Under the pieces are notes generated by a model, which had not been told where the DNA came from, did not search any database, and saw only the letters and a list, made by a program, of their open reading frames with translations. Position numbers and translations under genes: made by a program. From CAZGXM01 sp964529795 (GTDB taxonomy: Bacteria; Bacillota; JADQBR01), in the NCBI GenBank assembly GCA_964529795.1, contig CAZGXM010000004.1, positions 15,456 through 79,455 on the forward strand: a stretch of DNA of 64,000 bases. The letters run 5' to 3'. Below, in pieces: positions 24,162-34,321 of this stretch (the first letter of the stretch is position 1; each line of letters starts with the position of its first letter).

Positions 24162-25902
24162 TGCTTTCACCCGCCTTCTTGATGGCATCAAAACGGCAAA
24201 CCTGGGTACATAGTTCACACCCGTTACATTGGGTGTGGTTTATTACTACCGCTTCTCCCTTTAAGGCAATTGCCGGACAGCCCAACTTCATGCAGCGCTT
24301 GCAGGCAGTACATGCCTCCCGGTCAATGACCATGGGTGGGCTTGCTGATTTATCCAATAGCGCGCAGGGCCTTTGGGCAATGATAACCGCGGGTTCTTTT
24401 GCCCGAGTTTCCTCTTTTAATACTGTTTCCACTTTCTCAAGGTCAAACGGGTCTACTACGGTTACCCGCTTGATGCCCAACGCTTTCACCAGTTCCGGCA
24501 GGTTAACCCGGTGGGTTTCTTCCTTCTTAATAGTGTATCCGGTAGCCGGGTGGTCCTGGTGGCCGGTCATGGCGGTGGTGCGGTTGTCCAGAATTAAGGT
24601 GGTGGTGGTACCCTTATTGTATACCACATCCACCAGCCCGGTAATTCCGGAATGCATAAATGTGGAATCGCCAATCACCGCCACCAGTTTGCGGCTGAAT
24701 TCATCCCCCCGGGCTTTTTCCATGCCCAAAGCGGTACCGATACTGGCACCCATGCAAATACAGGAGTCCATGGCTGCCAGCGGCGGCAGCGCACCCAAGG
24801 TATAACAGCCGATATCACCGGTGACCACCAGCTTCAATTTGTCAATAAGATAAAATACCCCACGGTGCGGGCAGCCGGGACAAAGTACCGGCGGCCGCTT
24901 GGGTATATCCTGGGCGGCAGTGGCAGCAGCCTCACCGGCGGCATCCTGCCCGGAAACCTTTGCCGCGACCAGTTCGGGACTCAATTCCCCGGTGCGCGGG
25001 AAAATCTCCTTACCGGTTACCTCCAGGCCCCAGGATTTTATCTGCTCTTCCATAAAGGGTTCCAGCTCTTCCACCACATAAACCTTGTCCACCCGGGAAA
25101 CGAACTGATGAATCAACTGTTTGGGCAGGGGATTGGTCATGCCCAATTTCAATACCGAGGCCGTGGGCAGCACCTCTTTCACATACTGGTAATTGATACC
25201 ACTGGTAATAATACCGGTATCCTTATCTCCCCATTCAATCCGGTTTAATGCGGTGGATTCCGTTTCCTGTGCCAATCGCTTACGTCTCTCTTCCACCACC
25301 CGGTGGCGCACCCGGCCGTACGCCGGTATCATCACGTACTTCTGGGGATTTTTGACGTATTCCTTCAGGGCCACCTCTTCCCGCGGCGCCAGTTCCACCA
25401 GTGTCTGGGAATGGGCAATACGGGTAGTAATGCGCACCATCACGAGAGTATCAAAACTCTCGCTGAGGGCAAAGGCCATTTTTACCATGTCCCTTGCCTC
25501 CCGGCTGTCGCTGGGCTCCAACATGGGAATCTTGGAAAACTTTGCATAATAGCGGTTATCCTGCTCATTTTGCGAGCTGTGCATTCCCGGGTCATCGGCG
25601 GAAATTAATACAAGCCCGCCGGTGACACCGGTATAGGCAAAGGTAAACAGCGGGTCCGCAGCCACATTGACACCCACGTGTTTCATGGCCACCAGTACCC
25701 GCGCCCCGGCAATGGAAGCACCGATACCCACTTCCAAAGCAACTTTTTCGTTGGGAGCCCATTCGCAATATATTTCCTTGTACTGCGCAACATTTTCCAA
25801 AATTTCCGTACTTGGTGTGCCGGGATAAGCGGTAGCTACCGTAACTCCCGCTTCATATGCCGCCCGGGCAATCGCTTCGTTTCCTGAAAGTAATGCTTTC
25901 AT
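24154..25902 (-). CDS. iorA: Indolepyruvate:ferredoxin oxidoreductase, alpha subunit, 582 aa
   Basis: Thiamine-diphosphate enzyme for oxidative decarboxylation of aryl pyruvates with CoA. The N-terminal pyrimidine domain (GNEAIARAAYEAGVTVATAYPGTPSTE) and the TPP domain (GDIGCYTLGALPPL; GDSTFMHSG) precede a C-terminal ferredoxin domain. That domain carries CTACKRCMKLGCP and CNGCELCTQVC motifs at about 525-575 for two [4Fe-4S] clusters. It is cytoplasmic and works with IorB. The gene follows paaK with a 1-base overlap of the ends, so the three genes form one operon. Confidence 0.95.
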   Translation of the reverse strand: MKALLSGNEAIARAAYEAGVTVATAYPGTPSTEILENVAQYKEIYCEWAPNEKVALEVGIGASIAGARVLVAMKHVGVNVAADPLFTFAYTGVTGGLVLISADDPGMHSSQNEQDNRYYAKFSKIPMLEPSDSREARDMVKMAFALSESFDTLVMVRITTRIAHSQTLVELAPREEVALKEYVKNPQKYVMIPAYGRVRHRVVEERRKRLAQETESTALNRIEWGDKDTGIITSGINYQYVKEVLPTASVLKLGMTNPLPKQLIHQFVSRVDKVYVVEELEPFMEEQIKSWGLEVTGKEIFPRTGELSPELVAAKVSGQDAAGEAAATAAQDIPKRPPVLCPGCPHRGVFYLIDKLKLVVTGDIGCYTLGALPPLAAMDSCICMGASIGTALGMEKARGDEFSRKLVAVIGDSTFMHSGITGLVDVVYNKGTTTTLILDNRTTAMTGHQDHPATGYTIKKEETHRVNLPELVKALGIKRVTVVDPFDLEKVETVLKEETRAKEPAVIIAQRPCALLDKSASPPMVIDREACTACKRCMKLGCPAIALKGEAVVINHTQCNGCELCTQVCRFDAIKKAGESND

Positions 25903-27215
25903 TACGCTCCCCTTTCTGATTTCCTGTAGTCATAGACTCGCTTTGCCTTTCCGGAAGTCCGTTCCAAGGTACGCGGTTCCACCAGGCGTACTTTGGCGTT
26001 GATTGATAAGACTGAATAAAGCTTCTGCGTGATTTTATTCTCCAAAATTTCCAGTTCCCTAAAGCGACCGCTGAACTTTTCCTCGGTTACCTCCACCAGG
26101 ATTTCCAGTTCATCCAGATAGCCGCGCCTGGTAACATTTATCCGGTAATGGGGCGATACCCCCTCAATTTCCATCAACACACTTTCAATCTGGGAGGGAA
26201 AGACATTTACACCGCGAATAATCAGCATATCGTCGGTGCGCCCGGTGACCTTGCGCATGCGGGCGGTAGTACGACCACACCGGCAGGGTTCGGCGGTAAC
26301 CACGGATATATCCTTGGTACGAAAGCGAAGCACCGGAAACGCTTCCTTGGTAAGGCTGGTAAACACCAGTTCCCCTTCCTGTCCAAAGCTCACGTTTTCA
26401 CCGGTATCAGGGTCAATCACTTCCACCAAAAAGTGGTCCTCGGCTATATGGTGACCGGCGGTAAATTCACATTCACCCGCCACACCGGGACCGAGCACCT
26501 CACTGAGGCCGTAGTTGTCGGTGGCCTTCATTCCCCACCGTTCCTCTATTTCCCGGCGCATTTCCTCAGTCCAGGGCTCGCCGCCAAACAGGCCAATCCT
26601 CACATGCAAATCGTTCCTGGGGTCAATGCCCATTCCCCGGGCCACTTCCGCCAAATAAAGGGCATAGGTGGGTGTGCTGATTAAAGCGGTGGTGCCGAAG
26701 TCCCGCATCAACATAATTTGTTTTTCCGAATTGCCGCCGGAAGCCGGAACCACCGTTGCCCCGGCTCGTTCCAGCCCGTAGTGCAGCCCGAAACCGCCGG
26801 TAAACAACCCGTAACCAAAAGCTACCTGGGCCACGTCCCTGGCGGTAACCCCGGCCAAGGTAACCATGCGGGCAGTGAGGTCCGTCCAGGTATCGATATC
26901 TCTGGCCGTATAACCCACAACCACCGGCTTACCGGTGGTACCGGAAGAAGCATGTACCCTGACCACCTGGTCCATGGGTACGGCAAAGAGGTTAAACGGG
27001 TAATTTTCCCGCAGGTCATCCTTGGTGGTAAAAGGCAAAGCCCGGATATCTTCCAGCAAGTTGACATCTCCCGGTCTTAAACCCACAGCATCAAATCTTT
27101 TCCGGTAAAAGGGCACCCGTTCGTAAACCCGCTTTACGGTTTCTTTCAGCCTTTTTAGCTGCAGTTCTTCCAACCGGTCCCGGGACATACATTCATGTGT
27201 TTCATCCCAAATCAT
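25902..27215 (-). CDS. Phenylacetate-CoA ligase (PaaK-like), 437 aa
   Basis: AMP-forming acyl-CoA ligase activating arylacetates. It carries the P-loop VRVHASSGTTGKPVVVGYT, an FGGEPWTEEMR region, DNYGLSEVLGPGV, and a C-terminal K-containing GKAKRVYDYR. PaaK-like ligases next to iorAB are common in anaerobes and archaea. They may recycle arylacetates or run in reverse with IorAB to gain ATP; the direction is inferred. It starts at the ATG in MIWDETHECMSRDRL with GGTGACGG upstream. The argH stop lies 87 bases upstream. Confidence 0.9.
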   Translation of the reverse strand: MIWDETHECMSRDRLEELQLKRLKETVKRVYERVPFYRKRFDAVGLRPGDVNLLEDIRALPFTTKDDLRENYPFNLFAVPMDQVVRVHASSGTTGKPVVVGYTARDIDTWTDLTARMVTLAGVTARDVAQVAFGYGLFTGGFGLHYGLERAGATVVPASGGNSEKQIMLMRDFGTTALISTPTYALYLAEVARGMGIDPRNDLHVRIGLFGGEPWTEEMRREIEERWGMKATDNYGLSEVLGPGVAGECEFTAGHHIAEDHFLVEVIDPDTGENVSFGQEGELVFTSLTKEAFPVLRFRTKDISVVTAEPCRCGRTTARMRKVTGRTDDMLIIRGVNVFPSQIESVLMEIEGVSPHYRINVTRRGYLDELEILVEVTEEKFSGRFRELEILENKITQKLYSVLSINAKVRLVEPRTLERTSGKAKRVYDYRKSERGA

Positions 27216-27302
27216 GCGTCCGTCACCAATCCTTCATGCTCCCAAATTTTCGCTAACTTTAACCATTCAACAAAAAGACCACAAATCCTCTTAAATCTCC
27301 TG

Positions 27303-28703
27303 TCAGTTTTTATCATTATATTCCTGCATATTTGTCCGCAAAACCGTCTTTGCCCGTTCCACCGCTGCTTTAACCCTTTCAGCGGCAGGTCCGCCAGGAA
27401 CCACGCGCCGGTTGACACAGGTTTCCACGGCAATAGCCGGGTAAATATCTTCATCAAAAAGATTGGAAAATTGCTTGTACTCTGCCAGGGTAAGTTCCTC
27501 CAAGTTCTTACCCTGCTCGATGGCATAAAGCACCAGCTTACCCACCACCCGGTGGGCATCCCGAAAGCCCAGGCCCTTGTTAACCAGGTAATCCGCTACA
27601 TCGGTGGCATTGGTAAACCCGCCCCGGGCAGCCCGGCGCATTTGTTCCTTGTTGACGGTGATGGTGGTGAGCATCGGGGCAAGTACCAGCAAACTCTTTT
27701 TCACCGTATCTATCACGTCAAACAGCGCTTCCTTGTCCTCCTGCAGGTCCTTGTTGTACGCCAGGGGCAGTCCTTTGACCATGGTCAGCAGCCCCACCAA
27801 ATGCCCGTACACCCGGCCGGATTTTCCCCGCACCAGTTCCGCCACATCAGGGTTTTGCTTCTGGGGCATGATGCTGGAACCGGTACTGTAGGCATCATCA
27901 AGACTGATAAAAGAAAATTCGTCACTGGCCCACAGTATTATCTCCTCACACAAACGGCTCAGGTGGGTCATCAGTAAGGCTGCTGCCGCGGTAAACTCTA
28001 TGACATAATCCCGGTCACTGACAGCATCCATGCTATTGGCGCTGATCCGGCTGAAGCCCAACTCCCTAGCCACCATCTCCCGGTCAATGGGAAAAGTGGT
28101 AGCGGCCAAAGCCCCGGAACCCAAAGGACAGACATCGGTACGCCGGAAACAATCCCGCAGGCGCTCCCAGTCCCGCTGAAACATCTCAAAATAGGCCATC
28201 AGCTGATGGGCGAAGGTAATGGGCTGGGCCTTCTGCAGGTGAGTGTAGCCGGGCATCACAGTGCCGGTATGTTTTCCCGCCAGTTCCACCAGCGCCTGCT
28301 GCAGCCTGGTAACAAGACCGGCTATTTCAATAATTTCTTCCTTTAAAAACATGCGGGTATCCAGGGCAACCTGGTCATTACGGCTGCGGGCGGTATGCAG
28401 TTTCTTTCCTACTTCACCCACCCGCTCTATCAATAACTGTTCCACGTTCATATGGATGTCTTCCGCCTGCACCGAAAGTTCCGCCCGGCCCGCCTCCATG
28501 TCGGTCAGGATTTCCTGTAAACCCTTGATGATGGCCTTGGCTTCCTCCTTGGTGATGATACCGGTTTCACCAAGCATGCGGGCATGGGCAATACTGCCGC
28601 GAATATCCTGTCGGTACAATCTCTTGTCAAAAGAAATGGAGGAATGAAAATCCTCCACCAGCCTGTCAGTATCTTTTGCAAAGCGACCGCCCCAAAGCTT
28701 CAT
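27303..28703 (-). CDS. argH: Argininosuccinate lyase, 466 aa
   Basis: Final step of arginine synthesis: argininosuccinate to arginine plus fumarate. The family start KLWGGRF, the catalytic-loop signature GSSIMPQKQNPD and the HTARSRNDQV motif are all present. The ATG at 28703 follows GAGGTG; an upstream GTG overlaps the ribosome site. It is the last gene of the arg operon, 16 bases after argG. Confidence 0.97.
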   Translation of the reverse strand: MKLWGGRFAKDTDRLVEDFHSSISFDKRLYRQDIRGSIAHARMLGETGIITKEEAKAIIKGLQEILTDMEAGRAELSVQAEDIHMNVEQLLIERVGEVGKKLHTARSRNDQVALDTRMFLKEEIIEIAGLVTRLQQALVELAGKHTGTVMPGYTHLQKAQPITFAHQLMAYFEMFQRDWERLRDCFRRTDVCPLGSGALAATTFPIDREMVARELGFSRISANSMDAVSDRDYVIEFTAAAALLMTHLSRLCEEIILWASDEFSFISLDDAYSTGSSIMPQKQNPDVAELVRGKSGRVYGHLVGLLTMVKGLPLAYNKDLQEDKEALFDVIDTVKKSLLVLAPMLTTITVNKEQMRRAARGGFTNATDVADYLVNKGLGFRDAHRVVGKLVLYAIEQGKNLEELTLAEYKQFSNLFDEDIYPAIAVETCVNRRVVPGGPAAERVKAAVERAKTVLRTNMQEYNDKN

Positions 28704-28719
28704 AACTCCACGCACCTCT

Positions 28720-29922
28720 TTATTTAGAAGTTTTCTTTTCCATCATGGCCCTGACCTTGAGCGGCAGGCCAAACAGGTTGATAAATCCTTCGGCATCCTT
28801 CTGGTTGTAAACCGCATCCTCACCAAAAGTGGCAAATTCTTCACTGTACAGCGAGTAGGGTGATTTTGTGCCCGCCGGGGTACAGCTTCCCCTGTAAAGT
28901 TTCATGCGTACGGTGCCGGTCACGGTGCGCTGGGTCACATCCACAAAAGCATCCAGCGCCTCTCTCAGCGGCGAATACCAGAGACCGTCATAGACCAGTT
29001 CCGCGTATCTTGCGGCAATCTGTTCTTTGTAATGCATGGTCATCCGGTCCAAGGTAAGGTATTCCAGTTCCCGGTGGGCAAGATACAGCACCGTACCGCC
29101 GGGGGTCTCGTACACTCCGCGGGATTTCATGCCCACCAGGCGGTTTTCCACCATGTCTACAATACCGACGCCATTGGCGGCGGCAAGCTGATTGAGTTTT
29201 TCCACCAGGACGACAGGCGGCAGTTTCTCACCGTCCACTGCCACCGGGACACCCTGTTCAAATTCGATTTCCACATAGGTCGGCTTGTCCGGGGCCTGTT
29301 CAGGCGGGATAACAATCATGTACAGGTCATCTTCAGGTTCATTCCAGGGGTTTTCCAAATCACCGCCCTCATGGCTTAAATGCCAGATGTTGCGGTCCAT
29401 ACTGTAGGGTTTCTTTTTAGTTACCGGCACCGGTATACCCCGCTCTTTGGCATAGTCGATAGCATCTTCGCGGGACTTGATGTTCCACTCCCGCCACGGG
29501 GCAATAATTCTCAAGTCCGGGTCCAGGGCCTTGACGGTCAGTTCAAAACGCACCTGGTCGTTGCCCTTACCCGTGGCGCCGTGGGCAACAGCCTCGGCCC
29601 CTTCCTTATGGGCAATTTCCACCAGTTTTTTGGCAATCAACGGCCGGGCAAAGGAAGTACCCAGAAGATACTTGCCCTCGTACACTGCCCCGGCTTTCAA
29701 CGTGGGCCAAACAAAATCCGTAAGAAATTCTTCCGTTACCCTCTCGATATACAATTTTTCCGCTCCGCTTTTTACGGCTTTTTCGCGTAGAGATTCCAGC
29801 TCCTCACCCTGGCCTACATCGGCAGCCATGGCTATAACCTGATAACCATAGTTTTCTTTCAACCAGGGAATAATGATTGAAGTGTCCAAACCCCCGGAAT
29901 ACGCCAGTACTACCTTTTTCAT
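28720..29922 (-). CDS. argG: Argininosuccinate synthase, 400 aa
   Basis: ATP-dependent joining of citrulline and aspartate. The PP-loop AYSGGLDTS is at residues 7-15, with the conserved AHGATGKGNDQVRFE and EVGQ-like regions. Family length is normal. The ATG at 29922 has GGAGGTAGGAAAT in front. It lies between argF and argH in the same operon. Confidence 0.97.
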   Translation of the reverse strand: MKKVVLAYSGGLDTSIIIPWLKENYGYQVIAMAADVGQGEELESLREKAVKSGAEKLYIERVTEEFLTDFVWPTLKAGAVYEGKYLLGTSFARPLIAKKLVEIAHKEGAEAVAHGATGKGNDQVRFELTVKALDPDLRIIAPWREWNIKSREDAIDYAKERGIPVPVTKKKPYSMDRNIWHLSHEGGDLENPWNEPEDDLYMIVIPPEQAPDKPTYVEIEFEQGVPVAVDGEKLPPVVLVEKLNQLAAANGVGIVDMVENRLVGMKSRGVYETPGGTVLYLAHRELEYLTLDRMTMHYKEQIAARYAELVYDGLWYSPLREALDAFVDVTQRTVTGTVRMKLYRGSCTPAGTKSPYSLYSEEFATFGEDAVYNQKDAEGFINLFGLPLKVRAMMEKKTSK

Positions 29923-29965
29923 ATTTCCTACCTCCAATTTTCAGGATGTCAAAAGCTTACCTTTC

Positions 29966-30901
29966 CTACATAACCGAAGCCATGACTGCCTTCTGAGCAT
30001 GCAGCCGGTTTTCAGCCTGGTCAAATATTACCGATTGCGGGCCGTCCAGGACTTCGGTGGTGATTTCTTCCCCGCGGTGGGCAGGTAAACAGTGCATGAC
30101 AATGGCATCCTTATTGGCCAGGGCCAGGATTTCCCTGTTAATCTGATAGCCCTTGAATGCCTTTTCCCGCTCCCGCTGTTCCTCCTCCTGACCCATACTG
30201 GCCCAAACATCGGTATACAATACATCCGCTTCACGGGCCGCCTCTTGGACATCATGGGTAATAACTACCTTACCGCTGTTATTCCTGGCGCCGTCCACTA
30301 TAAAAGCCTCCGGTTCATAGCCTTTAGGTGTGGCAATGCTTATTTCCATCCCCATTTTGCTGCAGCCGTTGATCAGCGAATGGGCCATGTTATTGCCGTC
30401 ACCGATATAACCTACCTTGACACCGGCCAGGTCTCCTTTTTTCTCCTTAATGGTCAGCAAGTCCGCCAGCACCTGGCAGGGGTGCAGCAGGTCCGTCAAA
30501 CCGTTAATTACCGGTACATCCGCTTCACGAGCCAATTGTTCCACCTGTTGGTGACTGTAGGTACGAATCATAATGCCGTGAACATAACGGGACAGTACCC
30601 TGGCAGTATCACCGATGGACTCGCCGCGACCCAGCTGGAGGTCCTGACCCAGAAACAGTGCCTGCCCCCCCAGTTGGTACATGCCCACTTCAAAGGATAC
30701 ACGGGTGCGGGTGGAATGTTTGTGAAAAATCATTGCCAGGCTTTTCCCTTTTAAAATCTGGTGTGGCTCACCTTTTTTCTGCAGTCCCTTCAATTTCCGG
30801 GCCAATTTTAACAAGTAATTGATCTCTTCCGGGGAAAAATTATTAAGGCTTAAAAAGTCTTTCCCGCGAAATTCCAAACCAACCGGCTGAACCAATGTCA
30901 T
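29966..30901 (-). CDS. argF: Ornithine carbamoyltransferase, 311 aa
   Basis: Makes citrulline from ornithine and carbamoyl phosphate. The carbamoyl-phosphate loop HSTRTRVSFE (about residues 54-63), the HPCQ motif in LLHPCQVLADL and the ornithine-binding HCLPAHRGEE are all present, so it is catalytically complete. The ATG follows AAGGAGGAGAGTCA. It lies directly downstream of carB, which supplies its co-substrate. Confidence 0.96.
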   Translation of the reverse strand: MTLVQPVGLEFRGKDFLSLNNFSPEEINYLLKLARKLKGLQKKGEPHQILKGKSLAMIFHKHSTRTRVSFEVGMYQLGGQALFLGQDLQLGRGESIGDTARVLSRYVHGIMIRTYSHQQVEQLAREADVPVINGLTDLLHPCQVLADLLTIKEKKGDLAGVKVGYIGDGNNMAHSLINGCSKMGMEISIATPKGYEPEAFIVDGARNNSGKVVITHDVQEAAREADVLYTDVWASMGQEEEQREREKAFKGYQINREILALANKDAIVMHCLPAHRGEEITTEVLDGPQSVIFDQAENRLHAQKAVMASVM

Positions 30902-31043
30902 TGACTCTCCTCCTTTTTACCATTCTTTCCCTTTAGTTTGTCCAAAAAGCAAGGGGATGACAAGCAAGTAGTCCCGTGCCTGACCGTTCGGCCTAAATTG
31001 GCTCCCCCGGGTAACAGCGGCCTAATAGTACACTACTTATTAC

Positions 31044-34000
31044 TCACATCCCTTTAGCGGATACCTTGGCATGCTCTACGGGAAATACTGCCTTTTTTCT
31101 ATCCCATTCCCGGTAGTCCCCCACCGCGCAGCAGTCCCAGGTTTGCCCTGTTTTCCGGGCCTTGATTACCGCCAGTAACCCCCGGGCAGTATCCAGGGAA
31201 GTTAGACACGGTACCCCGTATTCCGTGGCCGCCCGGCGCAGTTTAAAGCCAAACCGGTCGGGAATCTTCCCCTTTGTGGGCGTGTTTATCACCAAATCCA
31301 CCCGGCCGGAACGGATATAGCCGCTGATATCCTCTCTATTTTCCCGGGACAGCCGCGCCACCTTGATATTTAGCCGTTTCAAAAATTCAGCCGTATCTTC
31401 AGTGGCAACCAGATTAAAGCCCAAGCGATAGTATTCCCTGATCAGCTCCCCGGCCTCGGCTTTATCCTTATCCGCCAGGGAAACCAGCACCGTCCCACCG
31501 GCAGGGACGGCCAGGCCGCTGGCGGTCATGGCCTTAAACATGGCGCCGGCAAAGGTTCTGTCCAAACCCATCACTTCTCCCGTGGACTTCATTTCCGGGC
31601 CCAGGGAAGGCTCCACCTTGGACAACTTCTCAAAGGAAAATACCGGGGACTTCACCGCCACGTAATCCACCGGCGGCTTCAAACCGGCGGTATACCCCTG
31701 CTGCTTAATCGTTTCACCCAGCATTACTCTTGTAGCCACTTTTACCATGGGAATTCCCGTTACCTTGCTGAGAATGGGTACGGTACGTGACGCCCGGGGA
31801 TTGACCTCCAGCACGTACACCTTTCCTCGCTCCACAACATACTGGATATTTAGCAGGCCCTTGACTTCCAGTGCCCGGGCAATGCGCCGGGTATAATCCA
31901 CAATCTGCTCTATTTCCCCGGGATTTAGATTTTGGGGCGGGTAAACCGCCATACTGTCGCCGGAATGTATCCCGGCCCGTTCCACATGCTCCATAATTCC
32001 CGGTATTAACGTGTCATAACCGTCGCAGATGGCATCTACCTCCACTTCCTTGCCCCCGATGTACTTATCCACCAGCACCGGATGCTTGGGAGACACCTTT
32101 ACCGCCGTTTCCATGTAGGTGCGTAGTTCCGCCTCGTTGTGCACCACTTCCATGGCCCGGCCACCGATAACATAAGACGGGCGCACCAGTACAGGAAAAC
32201 CCAGGGAGCCGGCGGCCACAAGCGCCTGTTCCACGTTGACGGCGGACCTTCCCTCGGACTGGGGAATACCCAGTGAGCGCAGCAGGCGTTCAAATTTATC
32301 CCGGTCCTCAGCGGCATCAATGGACTCGATGGACGTACCCAAAAGCGGCACCCCGTGCGCTGCCAGACCGTCGGCCAAGTTTATCGCAGTCTGCCCGCCG
32401 AACTGGACAATGACACCGTCTATCTTTTCCAAATCAACAATATTCAGCACGTCCTCCAGGGTCAGCGGTTCGAAAAAAAGCTTGTCGGCAGTGTCAAAAT
32501 CAGTGCTCACCGTTTCCGGGTTATTGTTGATAATAATTGACTGCACTCCCGCCTCTTTCAGGGCCCAGACGGAATGCACCGAGCAGTAGTCAAATTCTAT
32601 TCCCTGGCCGATACGGATAGGGCCGGAACCGATAACCAGCACTTTTTCCCCGGAGGAAGGTATCACTTCATTTTCTTCTTCATAGCTGGAGTAATAATAG
32701 GGTGTATCCGCTTCAAATTCAGCGGCACAGGTGTCCACCACTTTGTATACCGGGATAATGTTTTCTGTTTTACGGTAGTCGCGAATCTTTTGAGTGCTTA
32801 TTCCCAAAATTTTGGCAATCTGGTAGTCGGAAAAACCGGCAGTCTTTAACTGCCGCATCAGTTGCGGGGAAAGTTTCTCCTTGGTCAAACGCTCTTCCAA
32901 ATTTACCAGGTGTTTAATCTTTTCCAGAAAAAAGCGGTCTATTTTCGTCAGCAGTTCCACTTCCTTGACGGTCCAAGCACGCCGGAAGGCCTCGGCCACG
33001 GCAAATATCCGCTCATCATCGGCGCTGCTTAATTTGTGCTCCAGCTCCATATCCGACCACAACAGCGAATCTGCAATACGTAACCCGTAGTAACCGATTT
33101 CCAGCGACCGTACCGCCTTTAACAGTGCCGCCTCAAAAGTACGGTCAATGGCCATCACTTCCCCGGTAGCCTTCATCTGGGTAGAAAGTGTCCGGTCAGC
33201 AAAGGCAAACTTGTCAAAGGGCCAGCGGGGAATTTTCACTACCACGTAGTCCAAAGTGGGTTCAAAGCAGGCAGTGGTCTTGCCGGTTACCGGGTTGGTG
33301 ATCTCATCCAAACCCAAGCCAATGGCAATTTTCGCAGCCATCTTGGCAATAGGGTAACCGGTGGCCTTCGAGGCCAAAGCACTGGAACGGCTGACCCGGG
33401 GATTTACTTCAATCACGTAGTAGTCCATGCTGTGCGGGTCCAGGGCAAACTGCACGTTACAGCCGCCCTCAACCTTCAATGCCCGGATAATCTTCAAAGA
33501 TGCGCTGCGCAGCAGCTGGTATTCCTTGTCAGATAAAGTCTGCGAAGGGGCAACCACAATGCTGTCGCCGGTATGGATCCCCACGGGGTCAATATTTTCC
33601 ATGTTACAAATGGTGATGCAGTTGTCCTTACCGTCCCGCATTACCTCATATTCTATTTCCTTCCACCCGGCAACACTTTTTTCCAACAAAACTTCACCGA
33701 TAAGGCTTAACTTCAAGCCCCGGGCTACGATCTCTTCCAACTGTTTTTCATTACGGGCAATGCCGCCGCCGCTGCCGCCCAAAGTATAGGCGGGCCGAAC
33801 TATCACCGGATAGCCTGTCTCTGACACAAACTCCTTTGCCTGCTCCAGAGAACTGACAATGGCGCTTTCCGGAATGGGCTCGCCGATGGCCAGCATCAGT
33901 TGTTTAAATTCGTCCCGGTCCTCGGCACATTTGATGGACTCCACCGGGGTACCCAGCAGGTCAACGCTATATTTATCTAAAATACCTCTTTCCGCCAGTT

Positions 34001-34301
34001 CCACCGCCAGGTTCAAACCGGTCTGGCCGCCCAGGGTGGGCAATAATCCCCGCGGCCTTTCCCGGGCAATAATGCGGCTGAGTGTATCGACATCCAAGGA
34101 CTCGATATAGACACGGTCGGCAATATCGCCGTCCGTCATGATGGTAGCAGGGTTTGAATTGACCAGCACCACTTCCAGACCTTCTTCCCGCAGCGCCTTG
34201 CAGGCCTGGGTGCCGGCATAGTCAAACTCTGCCGCCTGGCCGATAATGATTGGTCCTGAGCCTATTACCAACACTTTCTCCAAGCTGTCAATCTTCGGCA
34301 A
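31044..34301 (-). CDS. carB: Carbamoyl-phosphate synthase large subunit, 1085 aa
   Basis: Makes carbamoyl phosphate from bicarbonate, ATP and ammonia. Two homologous ATP-grasp halves (KVLVIGSGPIIIGQ near the start; EKVLVIGSGPIRIGQ near residue 555) and a C-terminal MGS-like regulatory domain (from about 940) are intact. The TTG at 34301 (MPKIDSLEKVLVIG) is preferred because AAGGAG lies eight bases upstream. The glutaminase subunit CarA, which normally feeds it ammonia, survives only as a C-terminal remnant just upstream (34322-34414). A carA elsewhere or free ammonia would have to serve. Confidence 0.96.
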   Translation of the reverse strand: MPKIDSLEKVLVIGSGPIIIGQAAEFDYAGTQACKALREEGLEVVLVNSNPATIMTDGDIADRVYIESLDVDTLSRIIARERPRGLLPTLGGQTGLNLAVELAERGILDKYSVDLLGTPVESIKCAEDRDEFKQLMLAIGEPIPESAIVSSLEQAKEFVSETGYPVIVRPAYTLGGSGGGIARNEKQLEEIVARGLKLSLIGEVLLEKSVAGWKEIEYEVMRDGKDNCITICNMENIDPVGIHTGDSIVVAPSQTLSDKEYQLLRSASLKIIRALKVEGGCNVQFALDPHSMDYYVIEVNPRVSRSSALASKATGYPIAKMAAKIAIGLGLDEITNPVTGKTTACFEPTLDYVVVKIPRWPFDKFAFADRTLSTQMKATGEVMAIDRTFEAALLKAVRSLEIGYYGLRIADSLLWSDMELEHKLSSADDERIFAVAEAFRRAWTVKEVELLTKIDRFFLEKIKHLVNLEERLTKEKLSPQLMRQLKTAGFSDYQIAKILGISTQKIRDYRKTENIIPVYKVVDTCAAEFEADTPYYYSSYEEENEVIPSSGEKVLVIGSGPIRIGQGIEFDYCSVHSVWALKEAGVQSIIINNNPETVSTDFDTADKLFFEPLTLEDVLNIVDLEKIDGVIVQFGGQTAINLADGLAAHGVPLLGTSIESIDAAEDRDKFERLLRSLGIPQSEGRSAVNVEQALVAAGSLGFPVLVRPSYVIGGRAMEVVHNEAELRTYMETAVKVSPKHPVLVDKYIGGKEVEVDAICDGYDTLIPGIMEHVERAGIHSGDSMAVYPPQNLNPGEIEQIVDYTRRIARALEVKGLLNIQYVVERGKVYVLEVNPRASRTVPILSKVTGIPMVKVATRVMLGETIKQQGYTAGLKPPVDYVAVKSPVFSFEKLSKVEPSLGPEMKSTGEVMGLDRTFAGAMFKAMTASGLAVPAGGTVLVSLADKDKAEAGELIREYYRLGFNLVATEDTAEFLKRLNIKVARLSRENREDISGYIRSGRVDLVINTPTKGKIPDRFGFKLRRAATEYGVPCLTSLDTARGLLAVIKARKTGQTWDCCAVGDYREWDRKKAVFPVEHAKVSAKGM

Positions 34302-34321
34302 AAATACCACTCCTTGTCTGG

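Noticed and set aside
24161..24805. 214-codon plus-strand ORF
   Set aside because: Shadow of iorA; no ribosome site and no recognisable protein.
27195..27977. 260-codon plus-strand ORF
   Set aside because: Antisense to argH and the argH-paaK gap; coding signal belongs to argH.
30092..30754. 220-codon plus-strand ORF
   Set aside because: Shadow of argF on the minus strand.
30902..31043. Hidden gene or riboswitch between carB and argF
   Set aside because: No ORF with a ribosome site and no strong or recognised fold apart from short GC-rich pieces.
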